The position numbers were made by a program, and so were the translations under genes. 64,000 nucleotides of DNA from Suipraeoptans intestinalis (GTDB lineage Bacteria > Bacillota > Clostridia > Lachnospirales > Lachnospiraceae), in the NCBI RefSeq assembly GCF_009696485.1, contig NZ_VULY01000018.1:631001-695000 (forward strand), read 5' to 3'. Below, in pieces: positions 17,314 to 25,753 of this stretch; the stretch's first letter is position 1; every line of letters begins with the position of its first letter. The notes under the pieces are model-generated. The model saw only the letters and a program-made list of their open reading frames with translations. It ran no database searches and was not told where the DNA came from.

Positions 17314-18141
17314 TTAAAATATAAATACAAGCCTTGCCGTACTTTCCGGCATATGGGCCGTCCCCAGAGAACACGCCACCGTTATCATAACGTTCCCCCA
17401 CATGATTCCTCTTCCAAAGTCCTGATACATACATGCCGTCAGGGGAATCTTTACTTTTCCATCCAGGATTTCCGCATTCTGCACCATTCCTGCGTCCAGA
17501 TACTTTAAGGACGCCAGTCGTCCCGTCATCCTTTTTCCGTTTACACGGGAGACCGCATGCATATCTCTTGTAGTAAGTTCCAGGTAGCTCTCTTTCTCCC
17601 CATAGACAAGCTGCGCATACCGCTCAAAACCTCTGTCCGCCATGGACTTCTTCGTTTCGCCCCTGGCGTCTGTCTGAAAGATGGCGATTCTTACCAGATG
17701 TCTGCCATGGCTTAGTACATCCCTGACATCTGTTACGATAGTCCTTTGAATCTTCGATGCGTCCGCCTCGATCCTCGGATATTCTGCGATCGTTTTTTCC
17801 AGGATCTCATAATCCGCATTTTCAAAAAGTGCTCTTGCCAGATCATCGATCCCTTCCTTGGCTCCCGTCCGGATAAGATAATTCCTGACGTCCTTCTCCA
17901 GCCGCCGATTCCATTCCAGAAGTCTTCTCCCTTTTTCCGTAAATTTAAATTCCTGCGTAAGGTATCCTTTTTCCACACACGATTTAAAAAACCGACTGAC
18001 TTTTGAGTGAACCAGTCCAAATTTTTTCGATACCGCTTCCACCGCCCCGCGTCTTTTGTCCAGCTTTTCCAGTTCTGCCAGAAAACCGATCTGCTGGACT
18101 GTAAGTCTTATGGTATCCGCCGTTTCCGTTGTTTTCTCCAT
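17314..18141 (-). CDS. DtxR-like two-domain protein, metal site degenerate
   Basis: A 275-aa protein. The N-terminus is a winged helix (about 5-75) with a wing ending FTEKGRRLLEW, laid out as in DtxR/MntR proteins. The following helical segment lines up with the DtxR dimerisation region but lacks its ERH and EH metal ligands (it reads EWNRRLEKDV and ARALFENADYE). The last 140 residues form a beta-rich domain I do not recognise, with local likeness to the C-terminal half of the upstream neighbour. Start 18141 has AAGGGG upstream; an in-frame ATG at 18186 overlaps the neighbour. The two genes are 17 nt apart. Probably a regulator or co-regulator of the adjacent heme operon; function unproven. 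Confidence 0.7.
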   Translation of the reverse strand: MEKTTETADTIRLTVQQIGFLAELEKLDKRRGAVEAVSKKFGLVHSKVSRFFKSCVEKGYLTQEFKFTEKGRRLLEWNRRLEKDVRNYLIRTGAKEGIDDLARALFENADYEILEKTIAEYPRIEADASKIQRTIVTDVRDVLSHGRHLVRIAIFQTDARGETKKSMADRGFERYAQLVYGEKESYLELTTRDMHAVSRVNGKRMTGRLASLKYLDAGMVQNAEILDGKVKIPLTACMYQDFGRGIMWGNVMITVACSLGTAHMPESTARLVFIF

Positions 18142-18158
18142 GTTCCCCTTCCTTCTTC

Positions 18159-19001
18159 CTACCATAGCTCCACTTCCAACTGGCAACTGTTCCAGATATC
18201 CGGTTCTTCCCCCGGTTCTGTCAGGGCGATCAGCAGGCTCCCTTCTACCAGGGTCTCACTTGCTTTTACGATAAACTCGAAAGCATTTGCCGGAATCCGT
18301 TCTCCCAGCCTGCCTTTTTCCGCTTCTGTCCAGTCTTCCGTCAGTTTCCCTGCATTTTTGTACCACAGCTTTTTCTTAAACTTGTATTCTTCTTTTGCGT
18401 ACTGCAATTCAAACCATCCGGAATCCGCGATCTCCAGCGTGATATCCCCGGTGTACCAGAAATTTTCTTCCCGAAAGGTTCTCGGGCGATTCTGCCCCAT
18501 ACTGTAGATCTGCATCATAAATACATAATTTCCCTTTGCATACCTGTCTGTCAGCTCCGAATTTTTGATTCGCCTTTCGTACCCTCTGATGTCCGCATTT
18601 GCGAACGTACAAAGCGCCTTAACGGTCTCATCCGTAAAGAAATGTTCTGCGCGACAGGCATCCTGCTCCGCCGTTTCTTCTGTCACCCCTATATACTGCA
18701 GAAACTGGCTGATGGAAGAATGTCTTTCAAAGCATTCATTTCCTTCTGAAATCCCGTAGGGAGTCAAAATGATCTCTTTATTTGGGGCATACGGGTAAAT
18801 ATATCCTTTTTCTATCATCTGTTTCAACAGGGCGGCCGCTGTTTTTTTCGGAATGTCAAATTGTCGTCCTATCTTGACTTCCGTGGCTTCTGTCCCCTGC
18901 TTTCGCCAGATATATAATTGCTCCAAAATGTCCGTTTCCCTCTCCACCTTTGAATAGGGCGACATCTCTATTCTGCTTCTGTCTTTCGTCTTTTCTTCCA
19001 T
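18159..19001 (-). CDS. DtxR-like metalloregulator with extra C-terminal domain
   Basis: A 280-aa protein. Residues about 20-85 form a winged helix. Residues about 95-145 match the DtxR metal-binding and dimerisation domain, keeping CFERHSSISQFL and DACRAEHFF, the positions of the Glu/His ligands in MntR/IdeR. A C-terminal domain of about 130 residues, rich in aromatic and beta-type segments, is not part of any DtxR form I know. Start 19001 has GGAGG 5 nt upstream. It is co-transcribed with a degenerate paralogue and diverges from a normal small DtxR gene. Iron- or manganese-dependent repression of the heme operon is the likely role, by inference. Confidence 0.72.
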   Translation of the reverse strand: MEEKTKDRSRIEMSPYSKVERETDILEQLYIWRKQGTEATEVKIGRQFDIPKKTAAALLKQMIEKGYIYPYAPNKEIILTPYGISEGNECFERHSSISQFLQYIGVTEETAEQDACRAEHFFTDETVKALCTFANADIRGYERRIKNSELTDRYAKGNYVFMMQIYSMGQNRPRTFREENFWYTGDITLEIADSGWFELQYAKEEYKFKKKLWYKNAGKLTEDWTEAEKGRLGERIPANAFEFIVKASETLVEGSLLIALTEPGEEPDIWNSCQLEVELW

Positions 19002-19181
19002 AAAACCTCCCGCTTATCCCCATCCTGTTTTTTCTGTTTTAACTGTTTTCTCCGTACTTTTTGTCGCCTGCCCGGCGATCTGTTTCCGATGGAGCTTCGA
19101 TTTTCTTCACAGAACCTTTCTTGCCAAGGAAGATTCGGGTGTGGTAACATAAAGGTACATTATGGAAGCGAGGTGTAGCAT

Positions 19182-19559
19182 ATGAAACTTCACGAATCTG
19201 CCGAGAACTATCTGGAAACCATCCTGATCCTGAGCAAGCGCCTTGGTAATGTCCGCTCCATCGACATTGCCAACGAGCTTTCTTTTTCCAAACCAAGCGT
19301 CAGCGTAGCCATGAAAAATCTGCGACTCAACTCCTACATTGAAGTGGACAAGGACGGACATATCTCTCTCCTGGAAAAAGGCCGGGAAATTGCCGAAAAA
19401 ATTTACGAACGGCACACCTTCCTGACCGACTTTTTGATTTCCATCGGCGTAGACCAGACTATCGCCGCAGAGGATGCCTGTCGGATCGAGCACGTGATCA
19501 GCTCCGAATCTTTTGCCGCTCTGAAAAAACATACCCAAAACTGTATAGGATCCATGTAG
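19182..19559 (+). CDS. DtxR/MntR-family metal-dependent repressor
   Basis: A 125-aa regulator of standard small size. It has a winged helix at 5-60 (VRSIDIANELSFSKPSVSVAMKNL recognition region), then the metal and dimerisation domain with ERHTFLTDFL and EDACRIEHVIS, which hold the usual Glu/His ligands. GAGGTG lies 6 nt before the ATG. It diverges from the two-domain DtxR-like pair, and ahpC with its palindromic operator lies convergent downstream. It could bind that operator or the one before the heme operon; neither is shown. Confidence 0.88.
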   Translation: MKLHESAENYLETILILSKRLGNVRSIDIANELSFSKPSVSVAMKNLRLNSYIEVDKDGHISLLEKGREIAEKIYERHTFLTDFLISIGVDQTIAAEDACRIEHVISSESFAALKKHTQNCIGSM

Positions 19560-19603
19560 GGAACAAATTCTGTTTCCGTCCTGTTTCATGGCACCACAAA
19601 GCC

Positions 19604-19634
19604 GGCGCCGATCTTGACAGGTCCCATCGGCGCC
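19604..19634. terminator. Strong hairpin between convergent dtxR-like and ahpC genes
   Basis: GGCGCCGAT and ATCGGCGCC pair perfectly around a 13-nt loop. No clear T run follows on either strand, so terminator function is likely from position only. Confidence 0.5.
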
Positions 19635-19686
19635 GACTGTAACAATATAAGAGTCCCTCCTGCCGGAAATCCTTCCGGTCTGTTGC

Positions 19687-20250
19687 TTAAATCTTCCCTA
19701 CAAGGTCAAGCCCCGGCTTTAGCGTATCCGCCCCCGGCTTCCATCTGGCCGGGCACACCTCATCTCCATGTTCGCGGACAAACTGGCTGGCCATCACTTT
19801 TCTGAGCAGTTCTTCTGCATTTCTTCCTACATTTCCTGCGTTGACTTCATATGCCACGATTTTTCCTTCCGGATTTACGATAAAGGTTCCTCTTTCTGCC
19901 AGTCCGGTTTCTTCTATATACACCTCAAAGTCTTTTGCCAGAACATGGGTGGGATCCGCCAGCATGGGATACCGGATCTTTCGAATGGTTTCGGAAGCGT
20001 CATGCCATGCTTTATGCACAAAATGTGTGTCACAGGACACCGAATATACTTCACAGTCGATCTTACAAAATTCTTCATACAATTCTGCCAGATCTCTTAG
20101 CTCTGTCGGGCAAACAAAGGTAAAGTCTGCCGGATAAAAGAAAAACACGCTCCATTTCCCTTTCAGATCTTCCTTTGATACCGTCTTAAACTTATTATCC
20201 TGAAATGCCTGTACTGAAAAATCACTGATTTCCTTGTTGATGAGTGACAT
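19687..20250 (-). CDS. ahpC: 2-Cys peroxiredoxin (AhpC)
   Basis: A 187-aa typical 2-Cys peroxiredoxin that reduces peroxides. The peroxidatic cysteine is C47 in FTFVCPTE and the resolving cysteine is C166 in EVCPARW. The ORF is open 36 codons further upstream, but the ATG at 20250 has GGAGG 8 nt before it and gives the family N-terminus. No ahpF lies beside it, so the reductant is unknown here. A consensus promoter and a 26-bp palindrome sit directly upstream, which points to tight repression. Confidence 0.95.
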   Translation of the reverse strand: MSLINKEISDFSVQAFQDNKFKTVSKEDLKGKWSVFFFYPADFTFVCPTELRDLAELYEEFCKIDCEVYSVSCDTHFVHKAWHDASETIRKIRYPMLADPTHVLAKDFEVYIEETGLAERGTFIVNPEGKIVAYEVNAGNVGRNAEELLRKVMASQFVREHGDEVCPARWKPGADTLKPGLDLVGKI

Positions 20251-20278
20251 TCTTTTCCCTCCTTTGTTTTCATTTTTA

Positions 20279-20304
20279 CAAAAGTTAGTGTATGCTAACT
20301 TTTG
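20279..20304. promoter_or_regulatory. Perfect palindromic operator of ahpC
   Basis: CAAAAGTTAG and CTAACTTTTG are perfect 10-bp arms around TGTATG. It begins 4 nt downstream of the -10 box, over the likely transcription start, the geometry of a repressor site. The GTTAG...CTAAC core is reminiscent of DtxR-type boxes; PerR boxes look different. Confidence 0.75.
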
Positions 20305-20308
20305 ATCC

Positions 20309-20337
20309 AGTATAGCAATCTCCCGAAGCAAAGTCAA
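20309..20337 (-). promoter_or_regulatory. Promoter of ahpC
   Basis: Minus strand TTGACT (20332-20337), exactly 17 nt, TATACT (20309-20314). Near-consensus housekeeping promoter. Confidence 0.8.
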
Positions 20338-20506
20338 GTACCGATCCAACCAGCGCACTTTTCTTTCTATTTTGATTTCGAAAAGTTCTGTATAGTCTGT
20401 CCTTAAGATTTTTCTTCTGTAGCAGCCCTCCTTTTATTCTTTAAAATCTCCCATTTTTCTCTGTTATTTATATAAATTTTCGATATTCTTCATAAAAAAT
20501 ATCAAT

Positions 20507-20535
20507 TTTACATTTTAATATATGTTTTCTATACT
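20507..20535 (+). promoter_or_regulatory. Promoter of the amino acid ABC operon
   Basis: TTTACA (20507-20512), 17 nt, TATACT (20530-20535), about 60 nt before the first gene. The surrounding 20380-20560 is strongly AT-rich and otherwise featureless. Confidence 0.7.
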
Positions 20536-20598
20536 TAATCTGAGTTGGTTTATTTCGTGACTAAATATCATCGTTTTATAATGTCAGAGGAGGTTTTT

Positions 20599-21399
20599 AT
20601 GAAGAAAAGGATTCTATCTACACTACTGATTTTTGCAATGGGAGTTTCCATAGCAGCAGGTTGCTCTTCCAGATCTGCCTCATCCTCAGATAAGGAAGAT
20701 GCTTCCAAAAAGCCAATCATTATTTCCACTACGGGGGAACATGCATTTTTTTCGGAAACCAACAAAAAAGGAAAATTAGAAGGCTTTGAAATTGATGTCT
20801 GGACAGAGATCGGCAAGCGTCTAAACAGAGAGATTCAATGGAAAACAGCTGGATTCCCCGGCATTATTGAATTATTAGATTCTGGAAGAGTGGACACTGT
20901 TGCAGACCAAATCGGAATCACAGAAGAACGGAAAGAAAAATATTATTTTACAGATGTCTATTTTTATGTTCCTTATCGGATTGTAGTTGCCGAGAGCAAT
21001 AATTCCATCCATTCTGTAAACGACTTATATGGGAAAAAATTGGGACTTCTTAGTAATGATATTGCTTACTCTTATTTTGATGAGCTGGATCCTGAACAAA
21101 AAATTGAATATGTTAATTACGATGACAGCACCGGTGTCCCTGCAGACGTAGCTATGGGACGTCTTGATGCAACTTTAATGTCCTCGCTCCACATAGACAC
21201 TGTAAAAAAAGAATCCGGTCTCAAAATAAAAGGAGTTGGAGAACCCGTATACACTGAGGATAATGGGTATCCCTTCCAAAAAACCAAAGAAGGTAAATTG
21301 TTACGAGATCAGGTAAATGGAGTATTAAAGGAGCTGAAAGAAGAAGGCTTTATGAAAAAAACTGCATTAAAGTGGTTTGGATTTGATCCCATGGAATAG
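20599..21399 (+). CDS. Polar amino acid ABC importer, substrate-binding lipoprotein
   Basis: A 266-aa lipoprotein with signal peptide and lipobox IAAGC, then an SBP_bac_3 fold (GFEIDVWTEIGKRLNREIQWKT; GRVDTVADQIGITEERKEKYYFT). This subclass binds polar amino acids, often cystine or glutamine. Start chosen at 20599 because of GAGGAGG upstream and the signal peptide. First gene of a four-gene operon whose codon use is AT-rich compared with its neighbours, a hint of transfer. Confidence 0.9.
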   Translation: MKKRILSTLLIFAMGVSIAAGCSSRSASSSDKEDASKKPIIISTTGEHAFFSETNKKGKLEGFEIDVWTEIGKRLNREIQWKTAGFPGIIELLDSGRVDTVADQIGITEERKEKYYFTDVYFYVPYRIVVAESNNSIHSVNDLYGKKLGLLSNDIAYSYFDELDPEQKIEYVNYDDSTGVPADVAMGRLDATLMSSLHIDTVKKESGLKIKGVGEPVYTEDNGYPFQKTKEGKLLRDQVNGVLKELKEEGFMKKTALKWFGFDPME

Positions 21400-21475
21400 T
21401 ATGCTGCATTACAAGAGAGTGAGATCTCACTCTCTTGTCTTTCTTTCCCCGGTCAACGAAAGGATACAGACTATT

Positions 21476-22147
21476 ATGGATATTTCTTTTAAAATACCCT
21501 ATTTTATTTCTATGTTCCCTAAAATCTTACAACTGTTTCCCGAAACCATAAAAGTAGCCTTCTGGGCCTTTTTTCTGTCTCTATTTTTCGCTTTAGTCTT
21601 GGCCATAATCCGGCAATATAAGATAAAAGGACTATACTTTTTAAGTTCTGTTTATGTCTCTTTTTTTAGAGAAACACCCTTTATCGGGCAACTGTTTCTT
21701 TTCTATTATGGCTTTGCACAAGTTAGTAAAACCATTCGAAGTATGTCACCTTTTACAGCTCTTATCATTGCTCTCAGTGCTAATTATTGCGCATTCATGT
21801 CGGAAGATATACGAGCAGCTCTTAACTCTGTTGAGAAAGGTCAATATGAAGCAGGACTTTCCATTGGTTTAAAACCACTTTCTGTTTTGAAACGAATCAT
21901 TCTGCCTCAGGCTGCACGAATTGCCATCCCTGGACTTTCCAACAATTTTATCAGTCTGTTAAAATCTACTGCTATAGGATTTATGATCGGCTACAAAGAC
22001 ATGATGGCTATTGTCAGCATGGAAACATCTCGATCCTATCGTTTTTTGGAGGGTTATACAGCTGCTATGCTTTTATATTGGGGAATCATTTCTCTTCTCT
22101 CATACATACAGACGCAAATAGAATTTCGATTAAATCGTATTTACTAA
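21476..22147 (+). CDS. Polar amino acid ABC importer, permease
   Basis: A 223-aa HisM/GlnP-type permease with about five membrane segments and the EAA loop EAGLSIGLKPLSVLKRIILPQA. The ORF is open to 21377, but MDISFKIPYF at 21476 begins the conserved part with AAAGGA about 11 nt upstream. It lies between the binding protein and ATPase of the same importer. Confidence 0.88.
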   Translation: MDISFKIPYFISMFPKILQLFPETIKVAFWAFFLSLFFALVLAIIRQYKIKGLYFLSSVYVSFFRETPFIGQLFLFYYGFAQVSKTIRSMSPFTALIIALSANYCAFMSEDIRAALNSVEKGQYEAGLSIGLKPLSVLKRIILPQAARIAIPGLSNNFISLLKSTAIGFMIGYKDMMAIVSMETSRSYRFLEGYTAAMLLYWGIISLLSYIQTQIEFRLNRIY

Positions 22148-22164
22148 TTTATACAGGAGACGCT

Positions 22165-22905
22165 ATGGTAGATGTGAAAGAATTAAAAAAAAGTTTTGGA
22201 AAACTACAAGTTTTGAATGGAATTTCGTTCCACTTAGACCCAGGTAAAATTTTAGTTTTAATCGGACCTTCTGGTACCGGAAAGTCAACACTACTACGCT
22301 GTTTAAATTATTTAGAAAGACCATCGAACGGAATCATCACTATCGGAAATGTAACTGTAAATGCACGGGCGGCGAAGAAAAAAGAAATTTATCACCTTCG
22401 TTCAAATACCTCTATGGTTTTTCAAAATTATCACCTGTTTAAAAATAAGACTGCTTTGGAAAACATTTTAGAGCCCCTTCTTTCTGTAAAAAAATTAAGT
22501 CCCTCTTTTGCAAATGCAGAAGCTCTCCGTATTTTAGATGAAATCGGTCTTTCGGAAAAAAAAGACAGTTATCCTTCTCAATTATCGGGCGGGCAGCAAC
22601 AGAGAATTGGAATAGGACGAGCGATTGCCGTAAATCCAAAAGTTATGTTGATTGACGAACCCACTTCCTCTCTTGACCCCGAATTAGTCGGAGAAGTCCT
22701 ACATCTCCTTTACAAACTGGCCGCAAAACACACCACCATGATTATTGCCACCCATGAAATGGAATTTGCAAGGCAGATTGCTGATCATGTTCTGTTCATG
22801 GAACATGGCCAAATTGTAGAGGAAGGAGATCCTATGACATTGTTTACTGCTCCCAAGAAAGAGCGCACACGCCAATTTCTACAAAAATTTTCATTAAACT
22901 TATAA
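22165..22905 (+). CDS. Polar amino acid ABC importer, ATP-binding protein
   Basis: A 246-aa GlnQ-type ATPase with Walker A GPSGTGKST, signature LSGGQQQRIGIGRAI and Walker B VMLIDEPTSSLD followed by the HEMEFA switch region. Start at 22165 has AGGAG 6 nt upstream; an earlier start would overlap the permease. Only 11 nt separate it from the next gene, so the reductase-like protein is part of the same transcript. Confidence 0.92.
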   Translation: MVDVKELKKSFGKLQVLNGISFHLDPGKILVLIGPSGTGKSTLLRCLNYLERPSNGIITIGNVTVNARAAKKKEIYHLRSNTSMVFQNYHLFKNKTALENILEPLLSVKKLSPSFANAEALRILDEIGLSEKKDSYPSQLSGGQQQRIGIGRAIAVNPKVMLIDEPTSSLDPELVGEVLHLLYKLAAKHTTMIIATHEMEFARQIADHVLFMEHGQIVEEGDPMTLFTAPKKERTRQFLQKFSLNL

Positions 22906-22916
22906 AGGAGAAAAAT

Positions 22917-23924
22917 ATGAAAAGAGTTCATTCTCAAAGTCCAATTTACAGACCCAACGCCATTGATTTTGAAATTAATGAAGAGGGTGAATTCATCCGA
23001 CAACTCCCTAGATTTTCTACTCCCTTCAGTGAAACTCCTTCTGAAACCTCAGTAATTTCACAAAAATATCGTTTGATTTTATCAAAGGGTTGCTGCTGGT
23101 CTAACTGTCTGTCCATCCTGTGTGACCTACTTCATCTTTCTCGCATTGTCACTATAGGATATGCCGAAATTCATCCAAAATCTCCCGAGCTTGGATGGAG
23201 CTTTTTTCGCGAAAAAAATGGTATGGATCCTTTTTTAAATGTTCATTTTCTCGGCGAGCTTTATCTTCGAACAGACCCCTCTTTTTTCGGTAGAGCTACT
23301 GTTCCAGCTCTTATTGATGTTTCTACCGGAAAAATAGTCAACAACGACTTTCGAAATCTTCCCTACTATCTGGAAACATTTTTTCGTTCCTTTGATTCAA
23401 ATAACACCCCTGATCTGTATCCCGTTTTTCTGCGAAATGATATTCAACAAATGAACGATTGGCTCTATTCTCATATCAATAATGGAGTTTATCAAATGTT
23501 TTTCGCACAAAAAATTACCGCTTATGAAAAAGCCTTCTCTCATTTCTTCGATGGGCTTTCGACACTTGATCTCCGTCTAAAAACACAAAGATTCCTATTT
23601 GGTGACTATATCACAGATAGTGACGTCCGGCTCTTTGTTACGCTCACTCGATTGGATTGTTCCTATTATAGATTCCTTGGTCCTATTCGTCAGAGGCTTG
23701 TGGACTACAAAAATCTTTGGGACTATGCCAGAGATCTGTATTCTGTCAAAGCATTTCAGCGGCATACCTTCTTTTCTGAATATGCAAAAGAGAGGCGAGT
23801 TCCCGGGAAAGAATTTCAAACCTTTAACGCTCGTTTCTGGGATCAGATAGATTACGAAGCACTATGGAACTCTCCTCAACAAAGAAGTCTTCTCAGTCAG
23901 ACTCCTTTGAAACTGTTCTTCTGA
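22917..23924 (+). CDS. Divergent glutathionyl-hydroquinone reductase (Xi-class GST)-like
   Basis: A 335-aa protein matching the ECM4/YqjG fold: thioredoxin-like N-domain, the ELYLRTDPSFFGRATVPALID and IVNND segments, and an all-helical C-domain with FGDYITDSDVRLFVTLTRLD. The family active site CPWAHR reads C59-C-W-S-N-C64 here: the catalytic cysteine is kept but Pro, Ala, His and Arg are changed, leaving three nearby cysteines. It ends the amino acid ABC operon, suggesting the imported substrate is a cystine- or glutathione-type thiol. No gene for glutathione synthesis is in the window. Family assignment is firm; substrate is inferred. Confidence 0.82.
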   Translation: MKRVHSQSPIYRPNAIDFEINEEGEFIRQLPRFSTPFSETPSETSVISQKYRLILSKGCCWSNCLSILCDLLHLSRIVTIGYAEIHPKSPELGWSFFREKNGMDPFLNVHFLGELYLRTDPSFFGRATVPALIDVSTGKIVNNDFRNLPYYLETFFRSFDSNNTPDLYPVFLRNDIQQMNDWLYSHINNGVYQMFFAQKITAYEKAFSHFFDGLSTLDLRLKTQRFLFGDYITDSDVRLFVTLTRLDCSYYRFLGPIRQRLVDYKNLWDYARDLYSVKAFQRHTFFSEYAKERRVPGKEFQTFNARFWDQIDYEALWNSPQQRSLLSQTPLKLFF

Positions 23925-24006
23925 TCTTTTTTTGCAGGTTTTCACTATTTTTTCCATATTTTCCATCATCGTATTTACTGCAAAGTTTCTTCGCATCATT
24001 TTTATA

Positions 24007-24034
24007 TTGTACTATCTTTTTAACTTGCTATAAT
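24007..24034 (+). promoter_or_regulatory. Promoter of the cofE-like gene
   Basis: TTGTAC (24007-24012), 16 nt, TATAAT (24029-24034). Confidence 0.6.
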
Positions 24035-24108
24035 AAAGGTGTAGTTTAAACCGAAATGAAAGGAGAGTGGAACTGTCCCTTTCTCGGGCATCTTCCACGA
24101 TAGTTTTT

Positions 24109-25317
24109 ATGGAACAACAGACTGAACAGATACGCAGAATCGGAACCATTTCCATGGGGCTTCGGGCTCCCATCGTTCAGGAAGGAGATCCTCTGCAGGA
24201 CATTGTGGTCAACACCGTGCTAGAGGCGGCTGCTTCCGGAGCATTTCAGGTGGAGGACCGGGATATACTGGCTGTGACAGAATCCATTCTGGCACGCTCA
24301 CAGTCCAATTATGCCACGATTTCCCAGATCGGCGCAGATGTCAAAGCCAAACTGGGCGGTGATACGATTGGCGTGATCTTTCCCATCCTAAGCCGGAACC
24401 GCTTTTCCATCTGTCTGAAAGGCTTTGCCAGGGGCGCACGAAAGATCGTCCTGATGCTAAGCTACCCTTCTGATGAAGTGGGCAATCATCTGGTAGACAT
24501 CGACCTGATAGATGAAAAAGGGATCGATCCTTATACGGACACCTTGACGCAGGAGGAATTTGAGTCTCTTTTTGGCAAATCCTGCCATACCTTTACGCAG
24601 ATGGATTATGTCACCTACTACAAAGAGCTCATCCAGGCAGAGGGCTGTGAGGCGGAAATTATTTTTTCCAATAACCCAAGAGCCATTTTAGATTTTACCG
24701 ATACCGTTCTGACCTGCGATATCCACACCCGTTTTCGGACCAAACGGCTGCTGAAAAAAGCGGGCGCCAGGCTTGTACTGGGCATGGACGATATCCTGAA
24801 CGCCTCTGTCGATGGCAGCGGATTCCATCCGGAATACGGACTGCTGGGTTCCAACAAATCCACAGAAGAGACCATCAAACTGTTTCCCGTTGACTGTGAT
24901 GCCTTTGTAAAGAATGTGCAAAAACAACTTCTGCAAAAGACGGGAAAGCAGGTGGAGGTTATGATATACGGAGACGGCGCTTTCAAAGACCCGGTAGGAA
25001 AGATCTGGGAACTGGCGGATCCCGTGGTATCTCCCGGTTATACGGACGGCCTTTTAGGTACGCCCAACGAAGTAAAGCTGAAGTATCTGGCCGATAATGC
25101 GTTCAAGCATCTCACCGGTGATGCGCTGAAGGAAGCCGTGCGCCGGTCTATTTCGGAAAAGCAGGAGCATCTGGGAAACCACATGGCAGCTCAGGGAACC
25201 ACACCGCGCCGTCTGACCGACCTGATCGGTTCTTTGTGCGACCTGACTTCCGGCAGTGGAGACAAGGGGACTCCCTTCGTCTACATTAAAGGATATTTCG
25301 ACAATTACACGGCATAG
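24109..25317 (+). CDS. CofE-like coenzyme F420-0:L-glutamate ligase family protein
   Basis: About 402 aa. It has the CofE-type N-terminal GLRAPIVQEGDPLQDIV, ITESI-like AVTESILARSQSNYA and the DGAFKDPVGKIWELADPV region. This Firmicutes branch is longer than archaeal CofE (about 250 aa), and these bacteria are not known to make F420, so the true substrate is open; a glutamate- or gamma-glutamyl-type ligation is inference. Start is uncertain: an in-frame GTG at 24067 lies only 2 nt after AAAGGAG, while the ATG at 24109 fits the family length but has no clear ribosome site. Confidence 0.8.
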   Translation: MEQQTEQIRRIGTISMGLRAPIVQEGDPLQDIVVNTVLEAAASGAFQVEDRDILAVTESILARSQSNYATISQIGADVKAKLGGDTIGVIFPILSRNRFSICLKGFARGARKIVLMLSYPSDEVGNHLVDIDLIDEKGIDPYTDTLTQEEFESLFGKSCHTFTQMDYVTYYKELIQAEGCEAEIIFSNNPRAILDFTDTVLTCDIHTRFRTKRLLKKAGARLVLGMDDILNASVDGSGFHPEYGLLGSNKSTEETIKLFPVDCDAFVKNVQKQLLQKTGKQVEVMIYGDGAFKDPVGKIWELADPVVSPGYTDGLLGTPNEVKLKYLADNAFKHLTGDALKEAVRRSISEKQEHLGNHMAAQGTTPRRLTDLIGSLCDLTSGSGDKGTPFVYIKGYFDNYTA

Positions 25318-25365
25318 GCAGCAGACCTCCTGATATCTGCCGGCGTTGTAGATCCGTTTGTACCA

Positions 25366-25417
25366 GAAAAAGGAATCTCTCCTTGTCATACTCTGACCGG
25401 GAGGATTCCTCTTTTTT
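25366..25417 (+). terminator. Terminator of the cofE-like gene
   Basis: AGGAATC (25371-25377) pairs with GATTCCT (25404-25410), with extra inner pairing, followed by CTTTTTTG. Confidence 0.75.
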
Positions 25418-25498
25418 GTTTTAAGAAGCAGCAGGATTTTTATCTTCCAAAAGATGTTTTTTACTTTCTTTTATTCTTATGTTTTTATATCTTCCTTT

Positions 25499-25735
25499 TC
25501 ATTCTTTCAGCCCCAGAATTTCTGCCAGCACTTCTATCAGGATCTCATTGGTGCAGGACTTTACATAGCCCAGCAGGTGCAGGGAAATCTCATCCTGCTT
25601 CTGTGCTTCTGTCAGAGCGGCGTCTTCCTTGGTCTTTTGAATCAGCTGCACCACCTGCGGCGTCATTTCCTCGTAAATATCTACTGTCGTCCGGGACACA
25701 AGTTCCCTTAATTTTTCGTATGTTACCGGTACCAT
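25499..25735 (-). CDS. Small helical protein, unknown function
   Basis: A 78-aa acidic, predicted all-helical protein without signal peptide or membrane segment. AAGGAGG lies 5-6 nt before its ATG, and it follows smpB by only 18 nt, so it is the tail gene of the secG-rnr-smpB unit. I do not recognise a family. A single cysteine (about residue 61) is the only notable residue. Confidence 0.7.
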   Translation of the reverse strand: MVPVTYEKLRELVSRTTVDIYEEMTPQVVQLIQKTKEDAALTEAQKQDEISLHLLGYVKSCTNEILIEVLAEILGLKE

Positions 25736-25753
25736 ATAGCCTCCTTTTCCCTT

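Noticed and set aside
16913-17434. 173-codon minus-strand ORF upstream of the heme operon
   Set aside because: It covers the promoter and palindromes and overlaps the end of the DtxR-like gene; composition is not gene-like.
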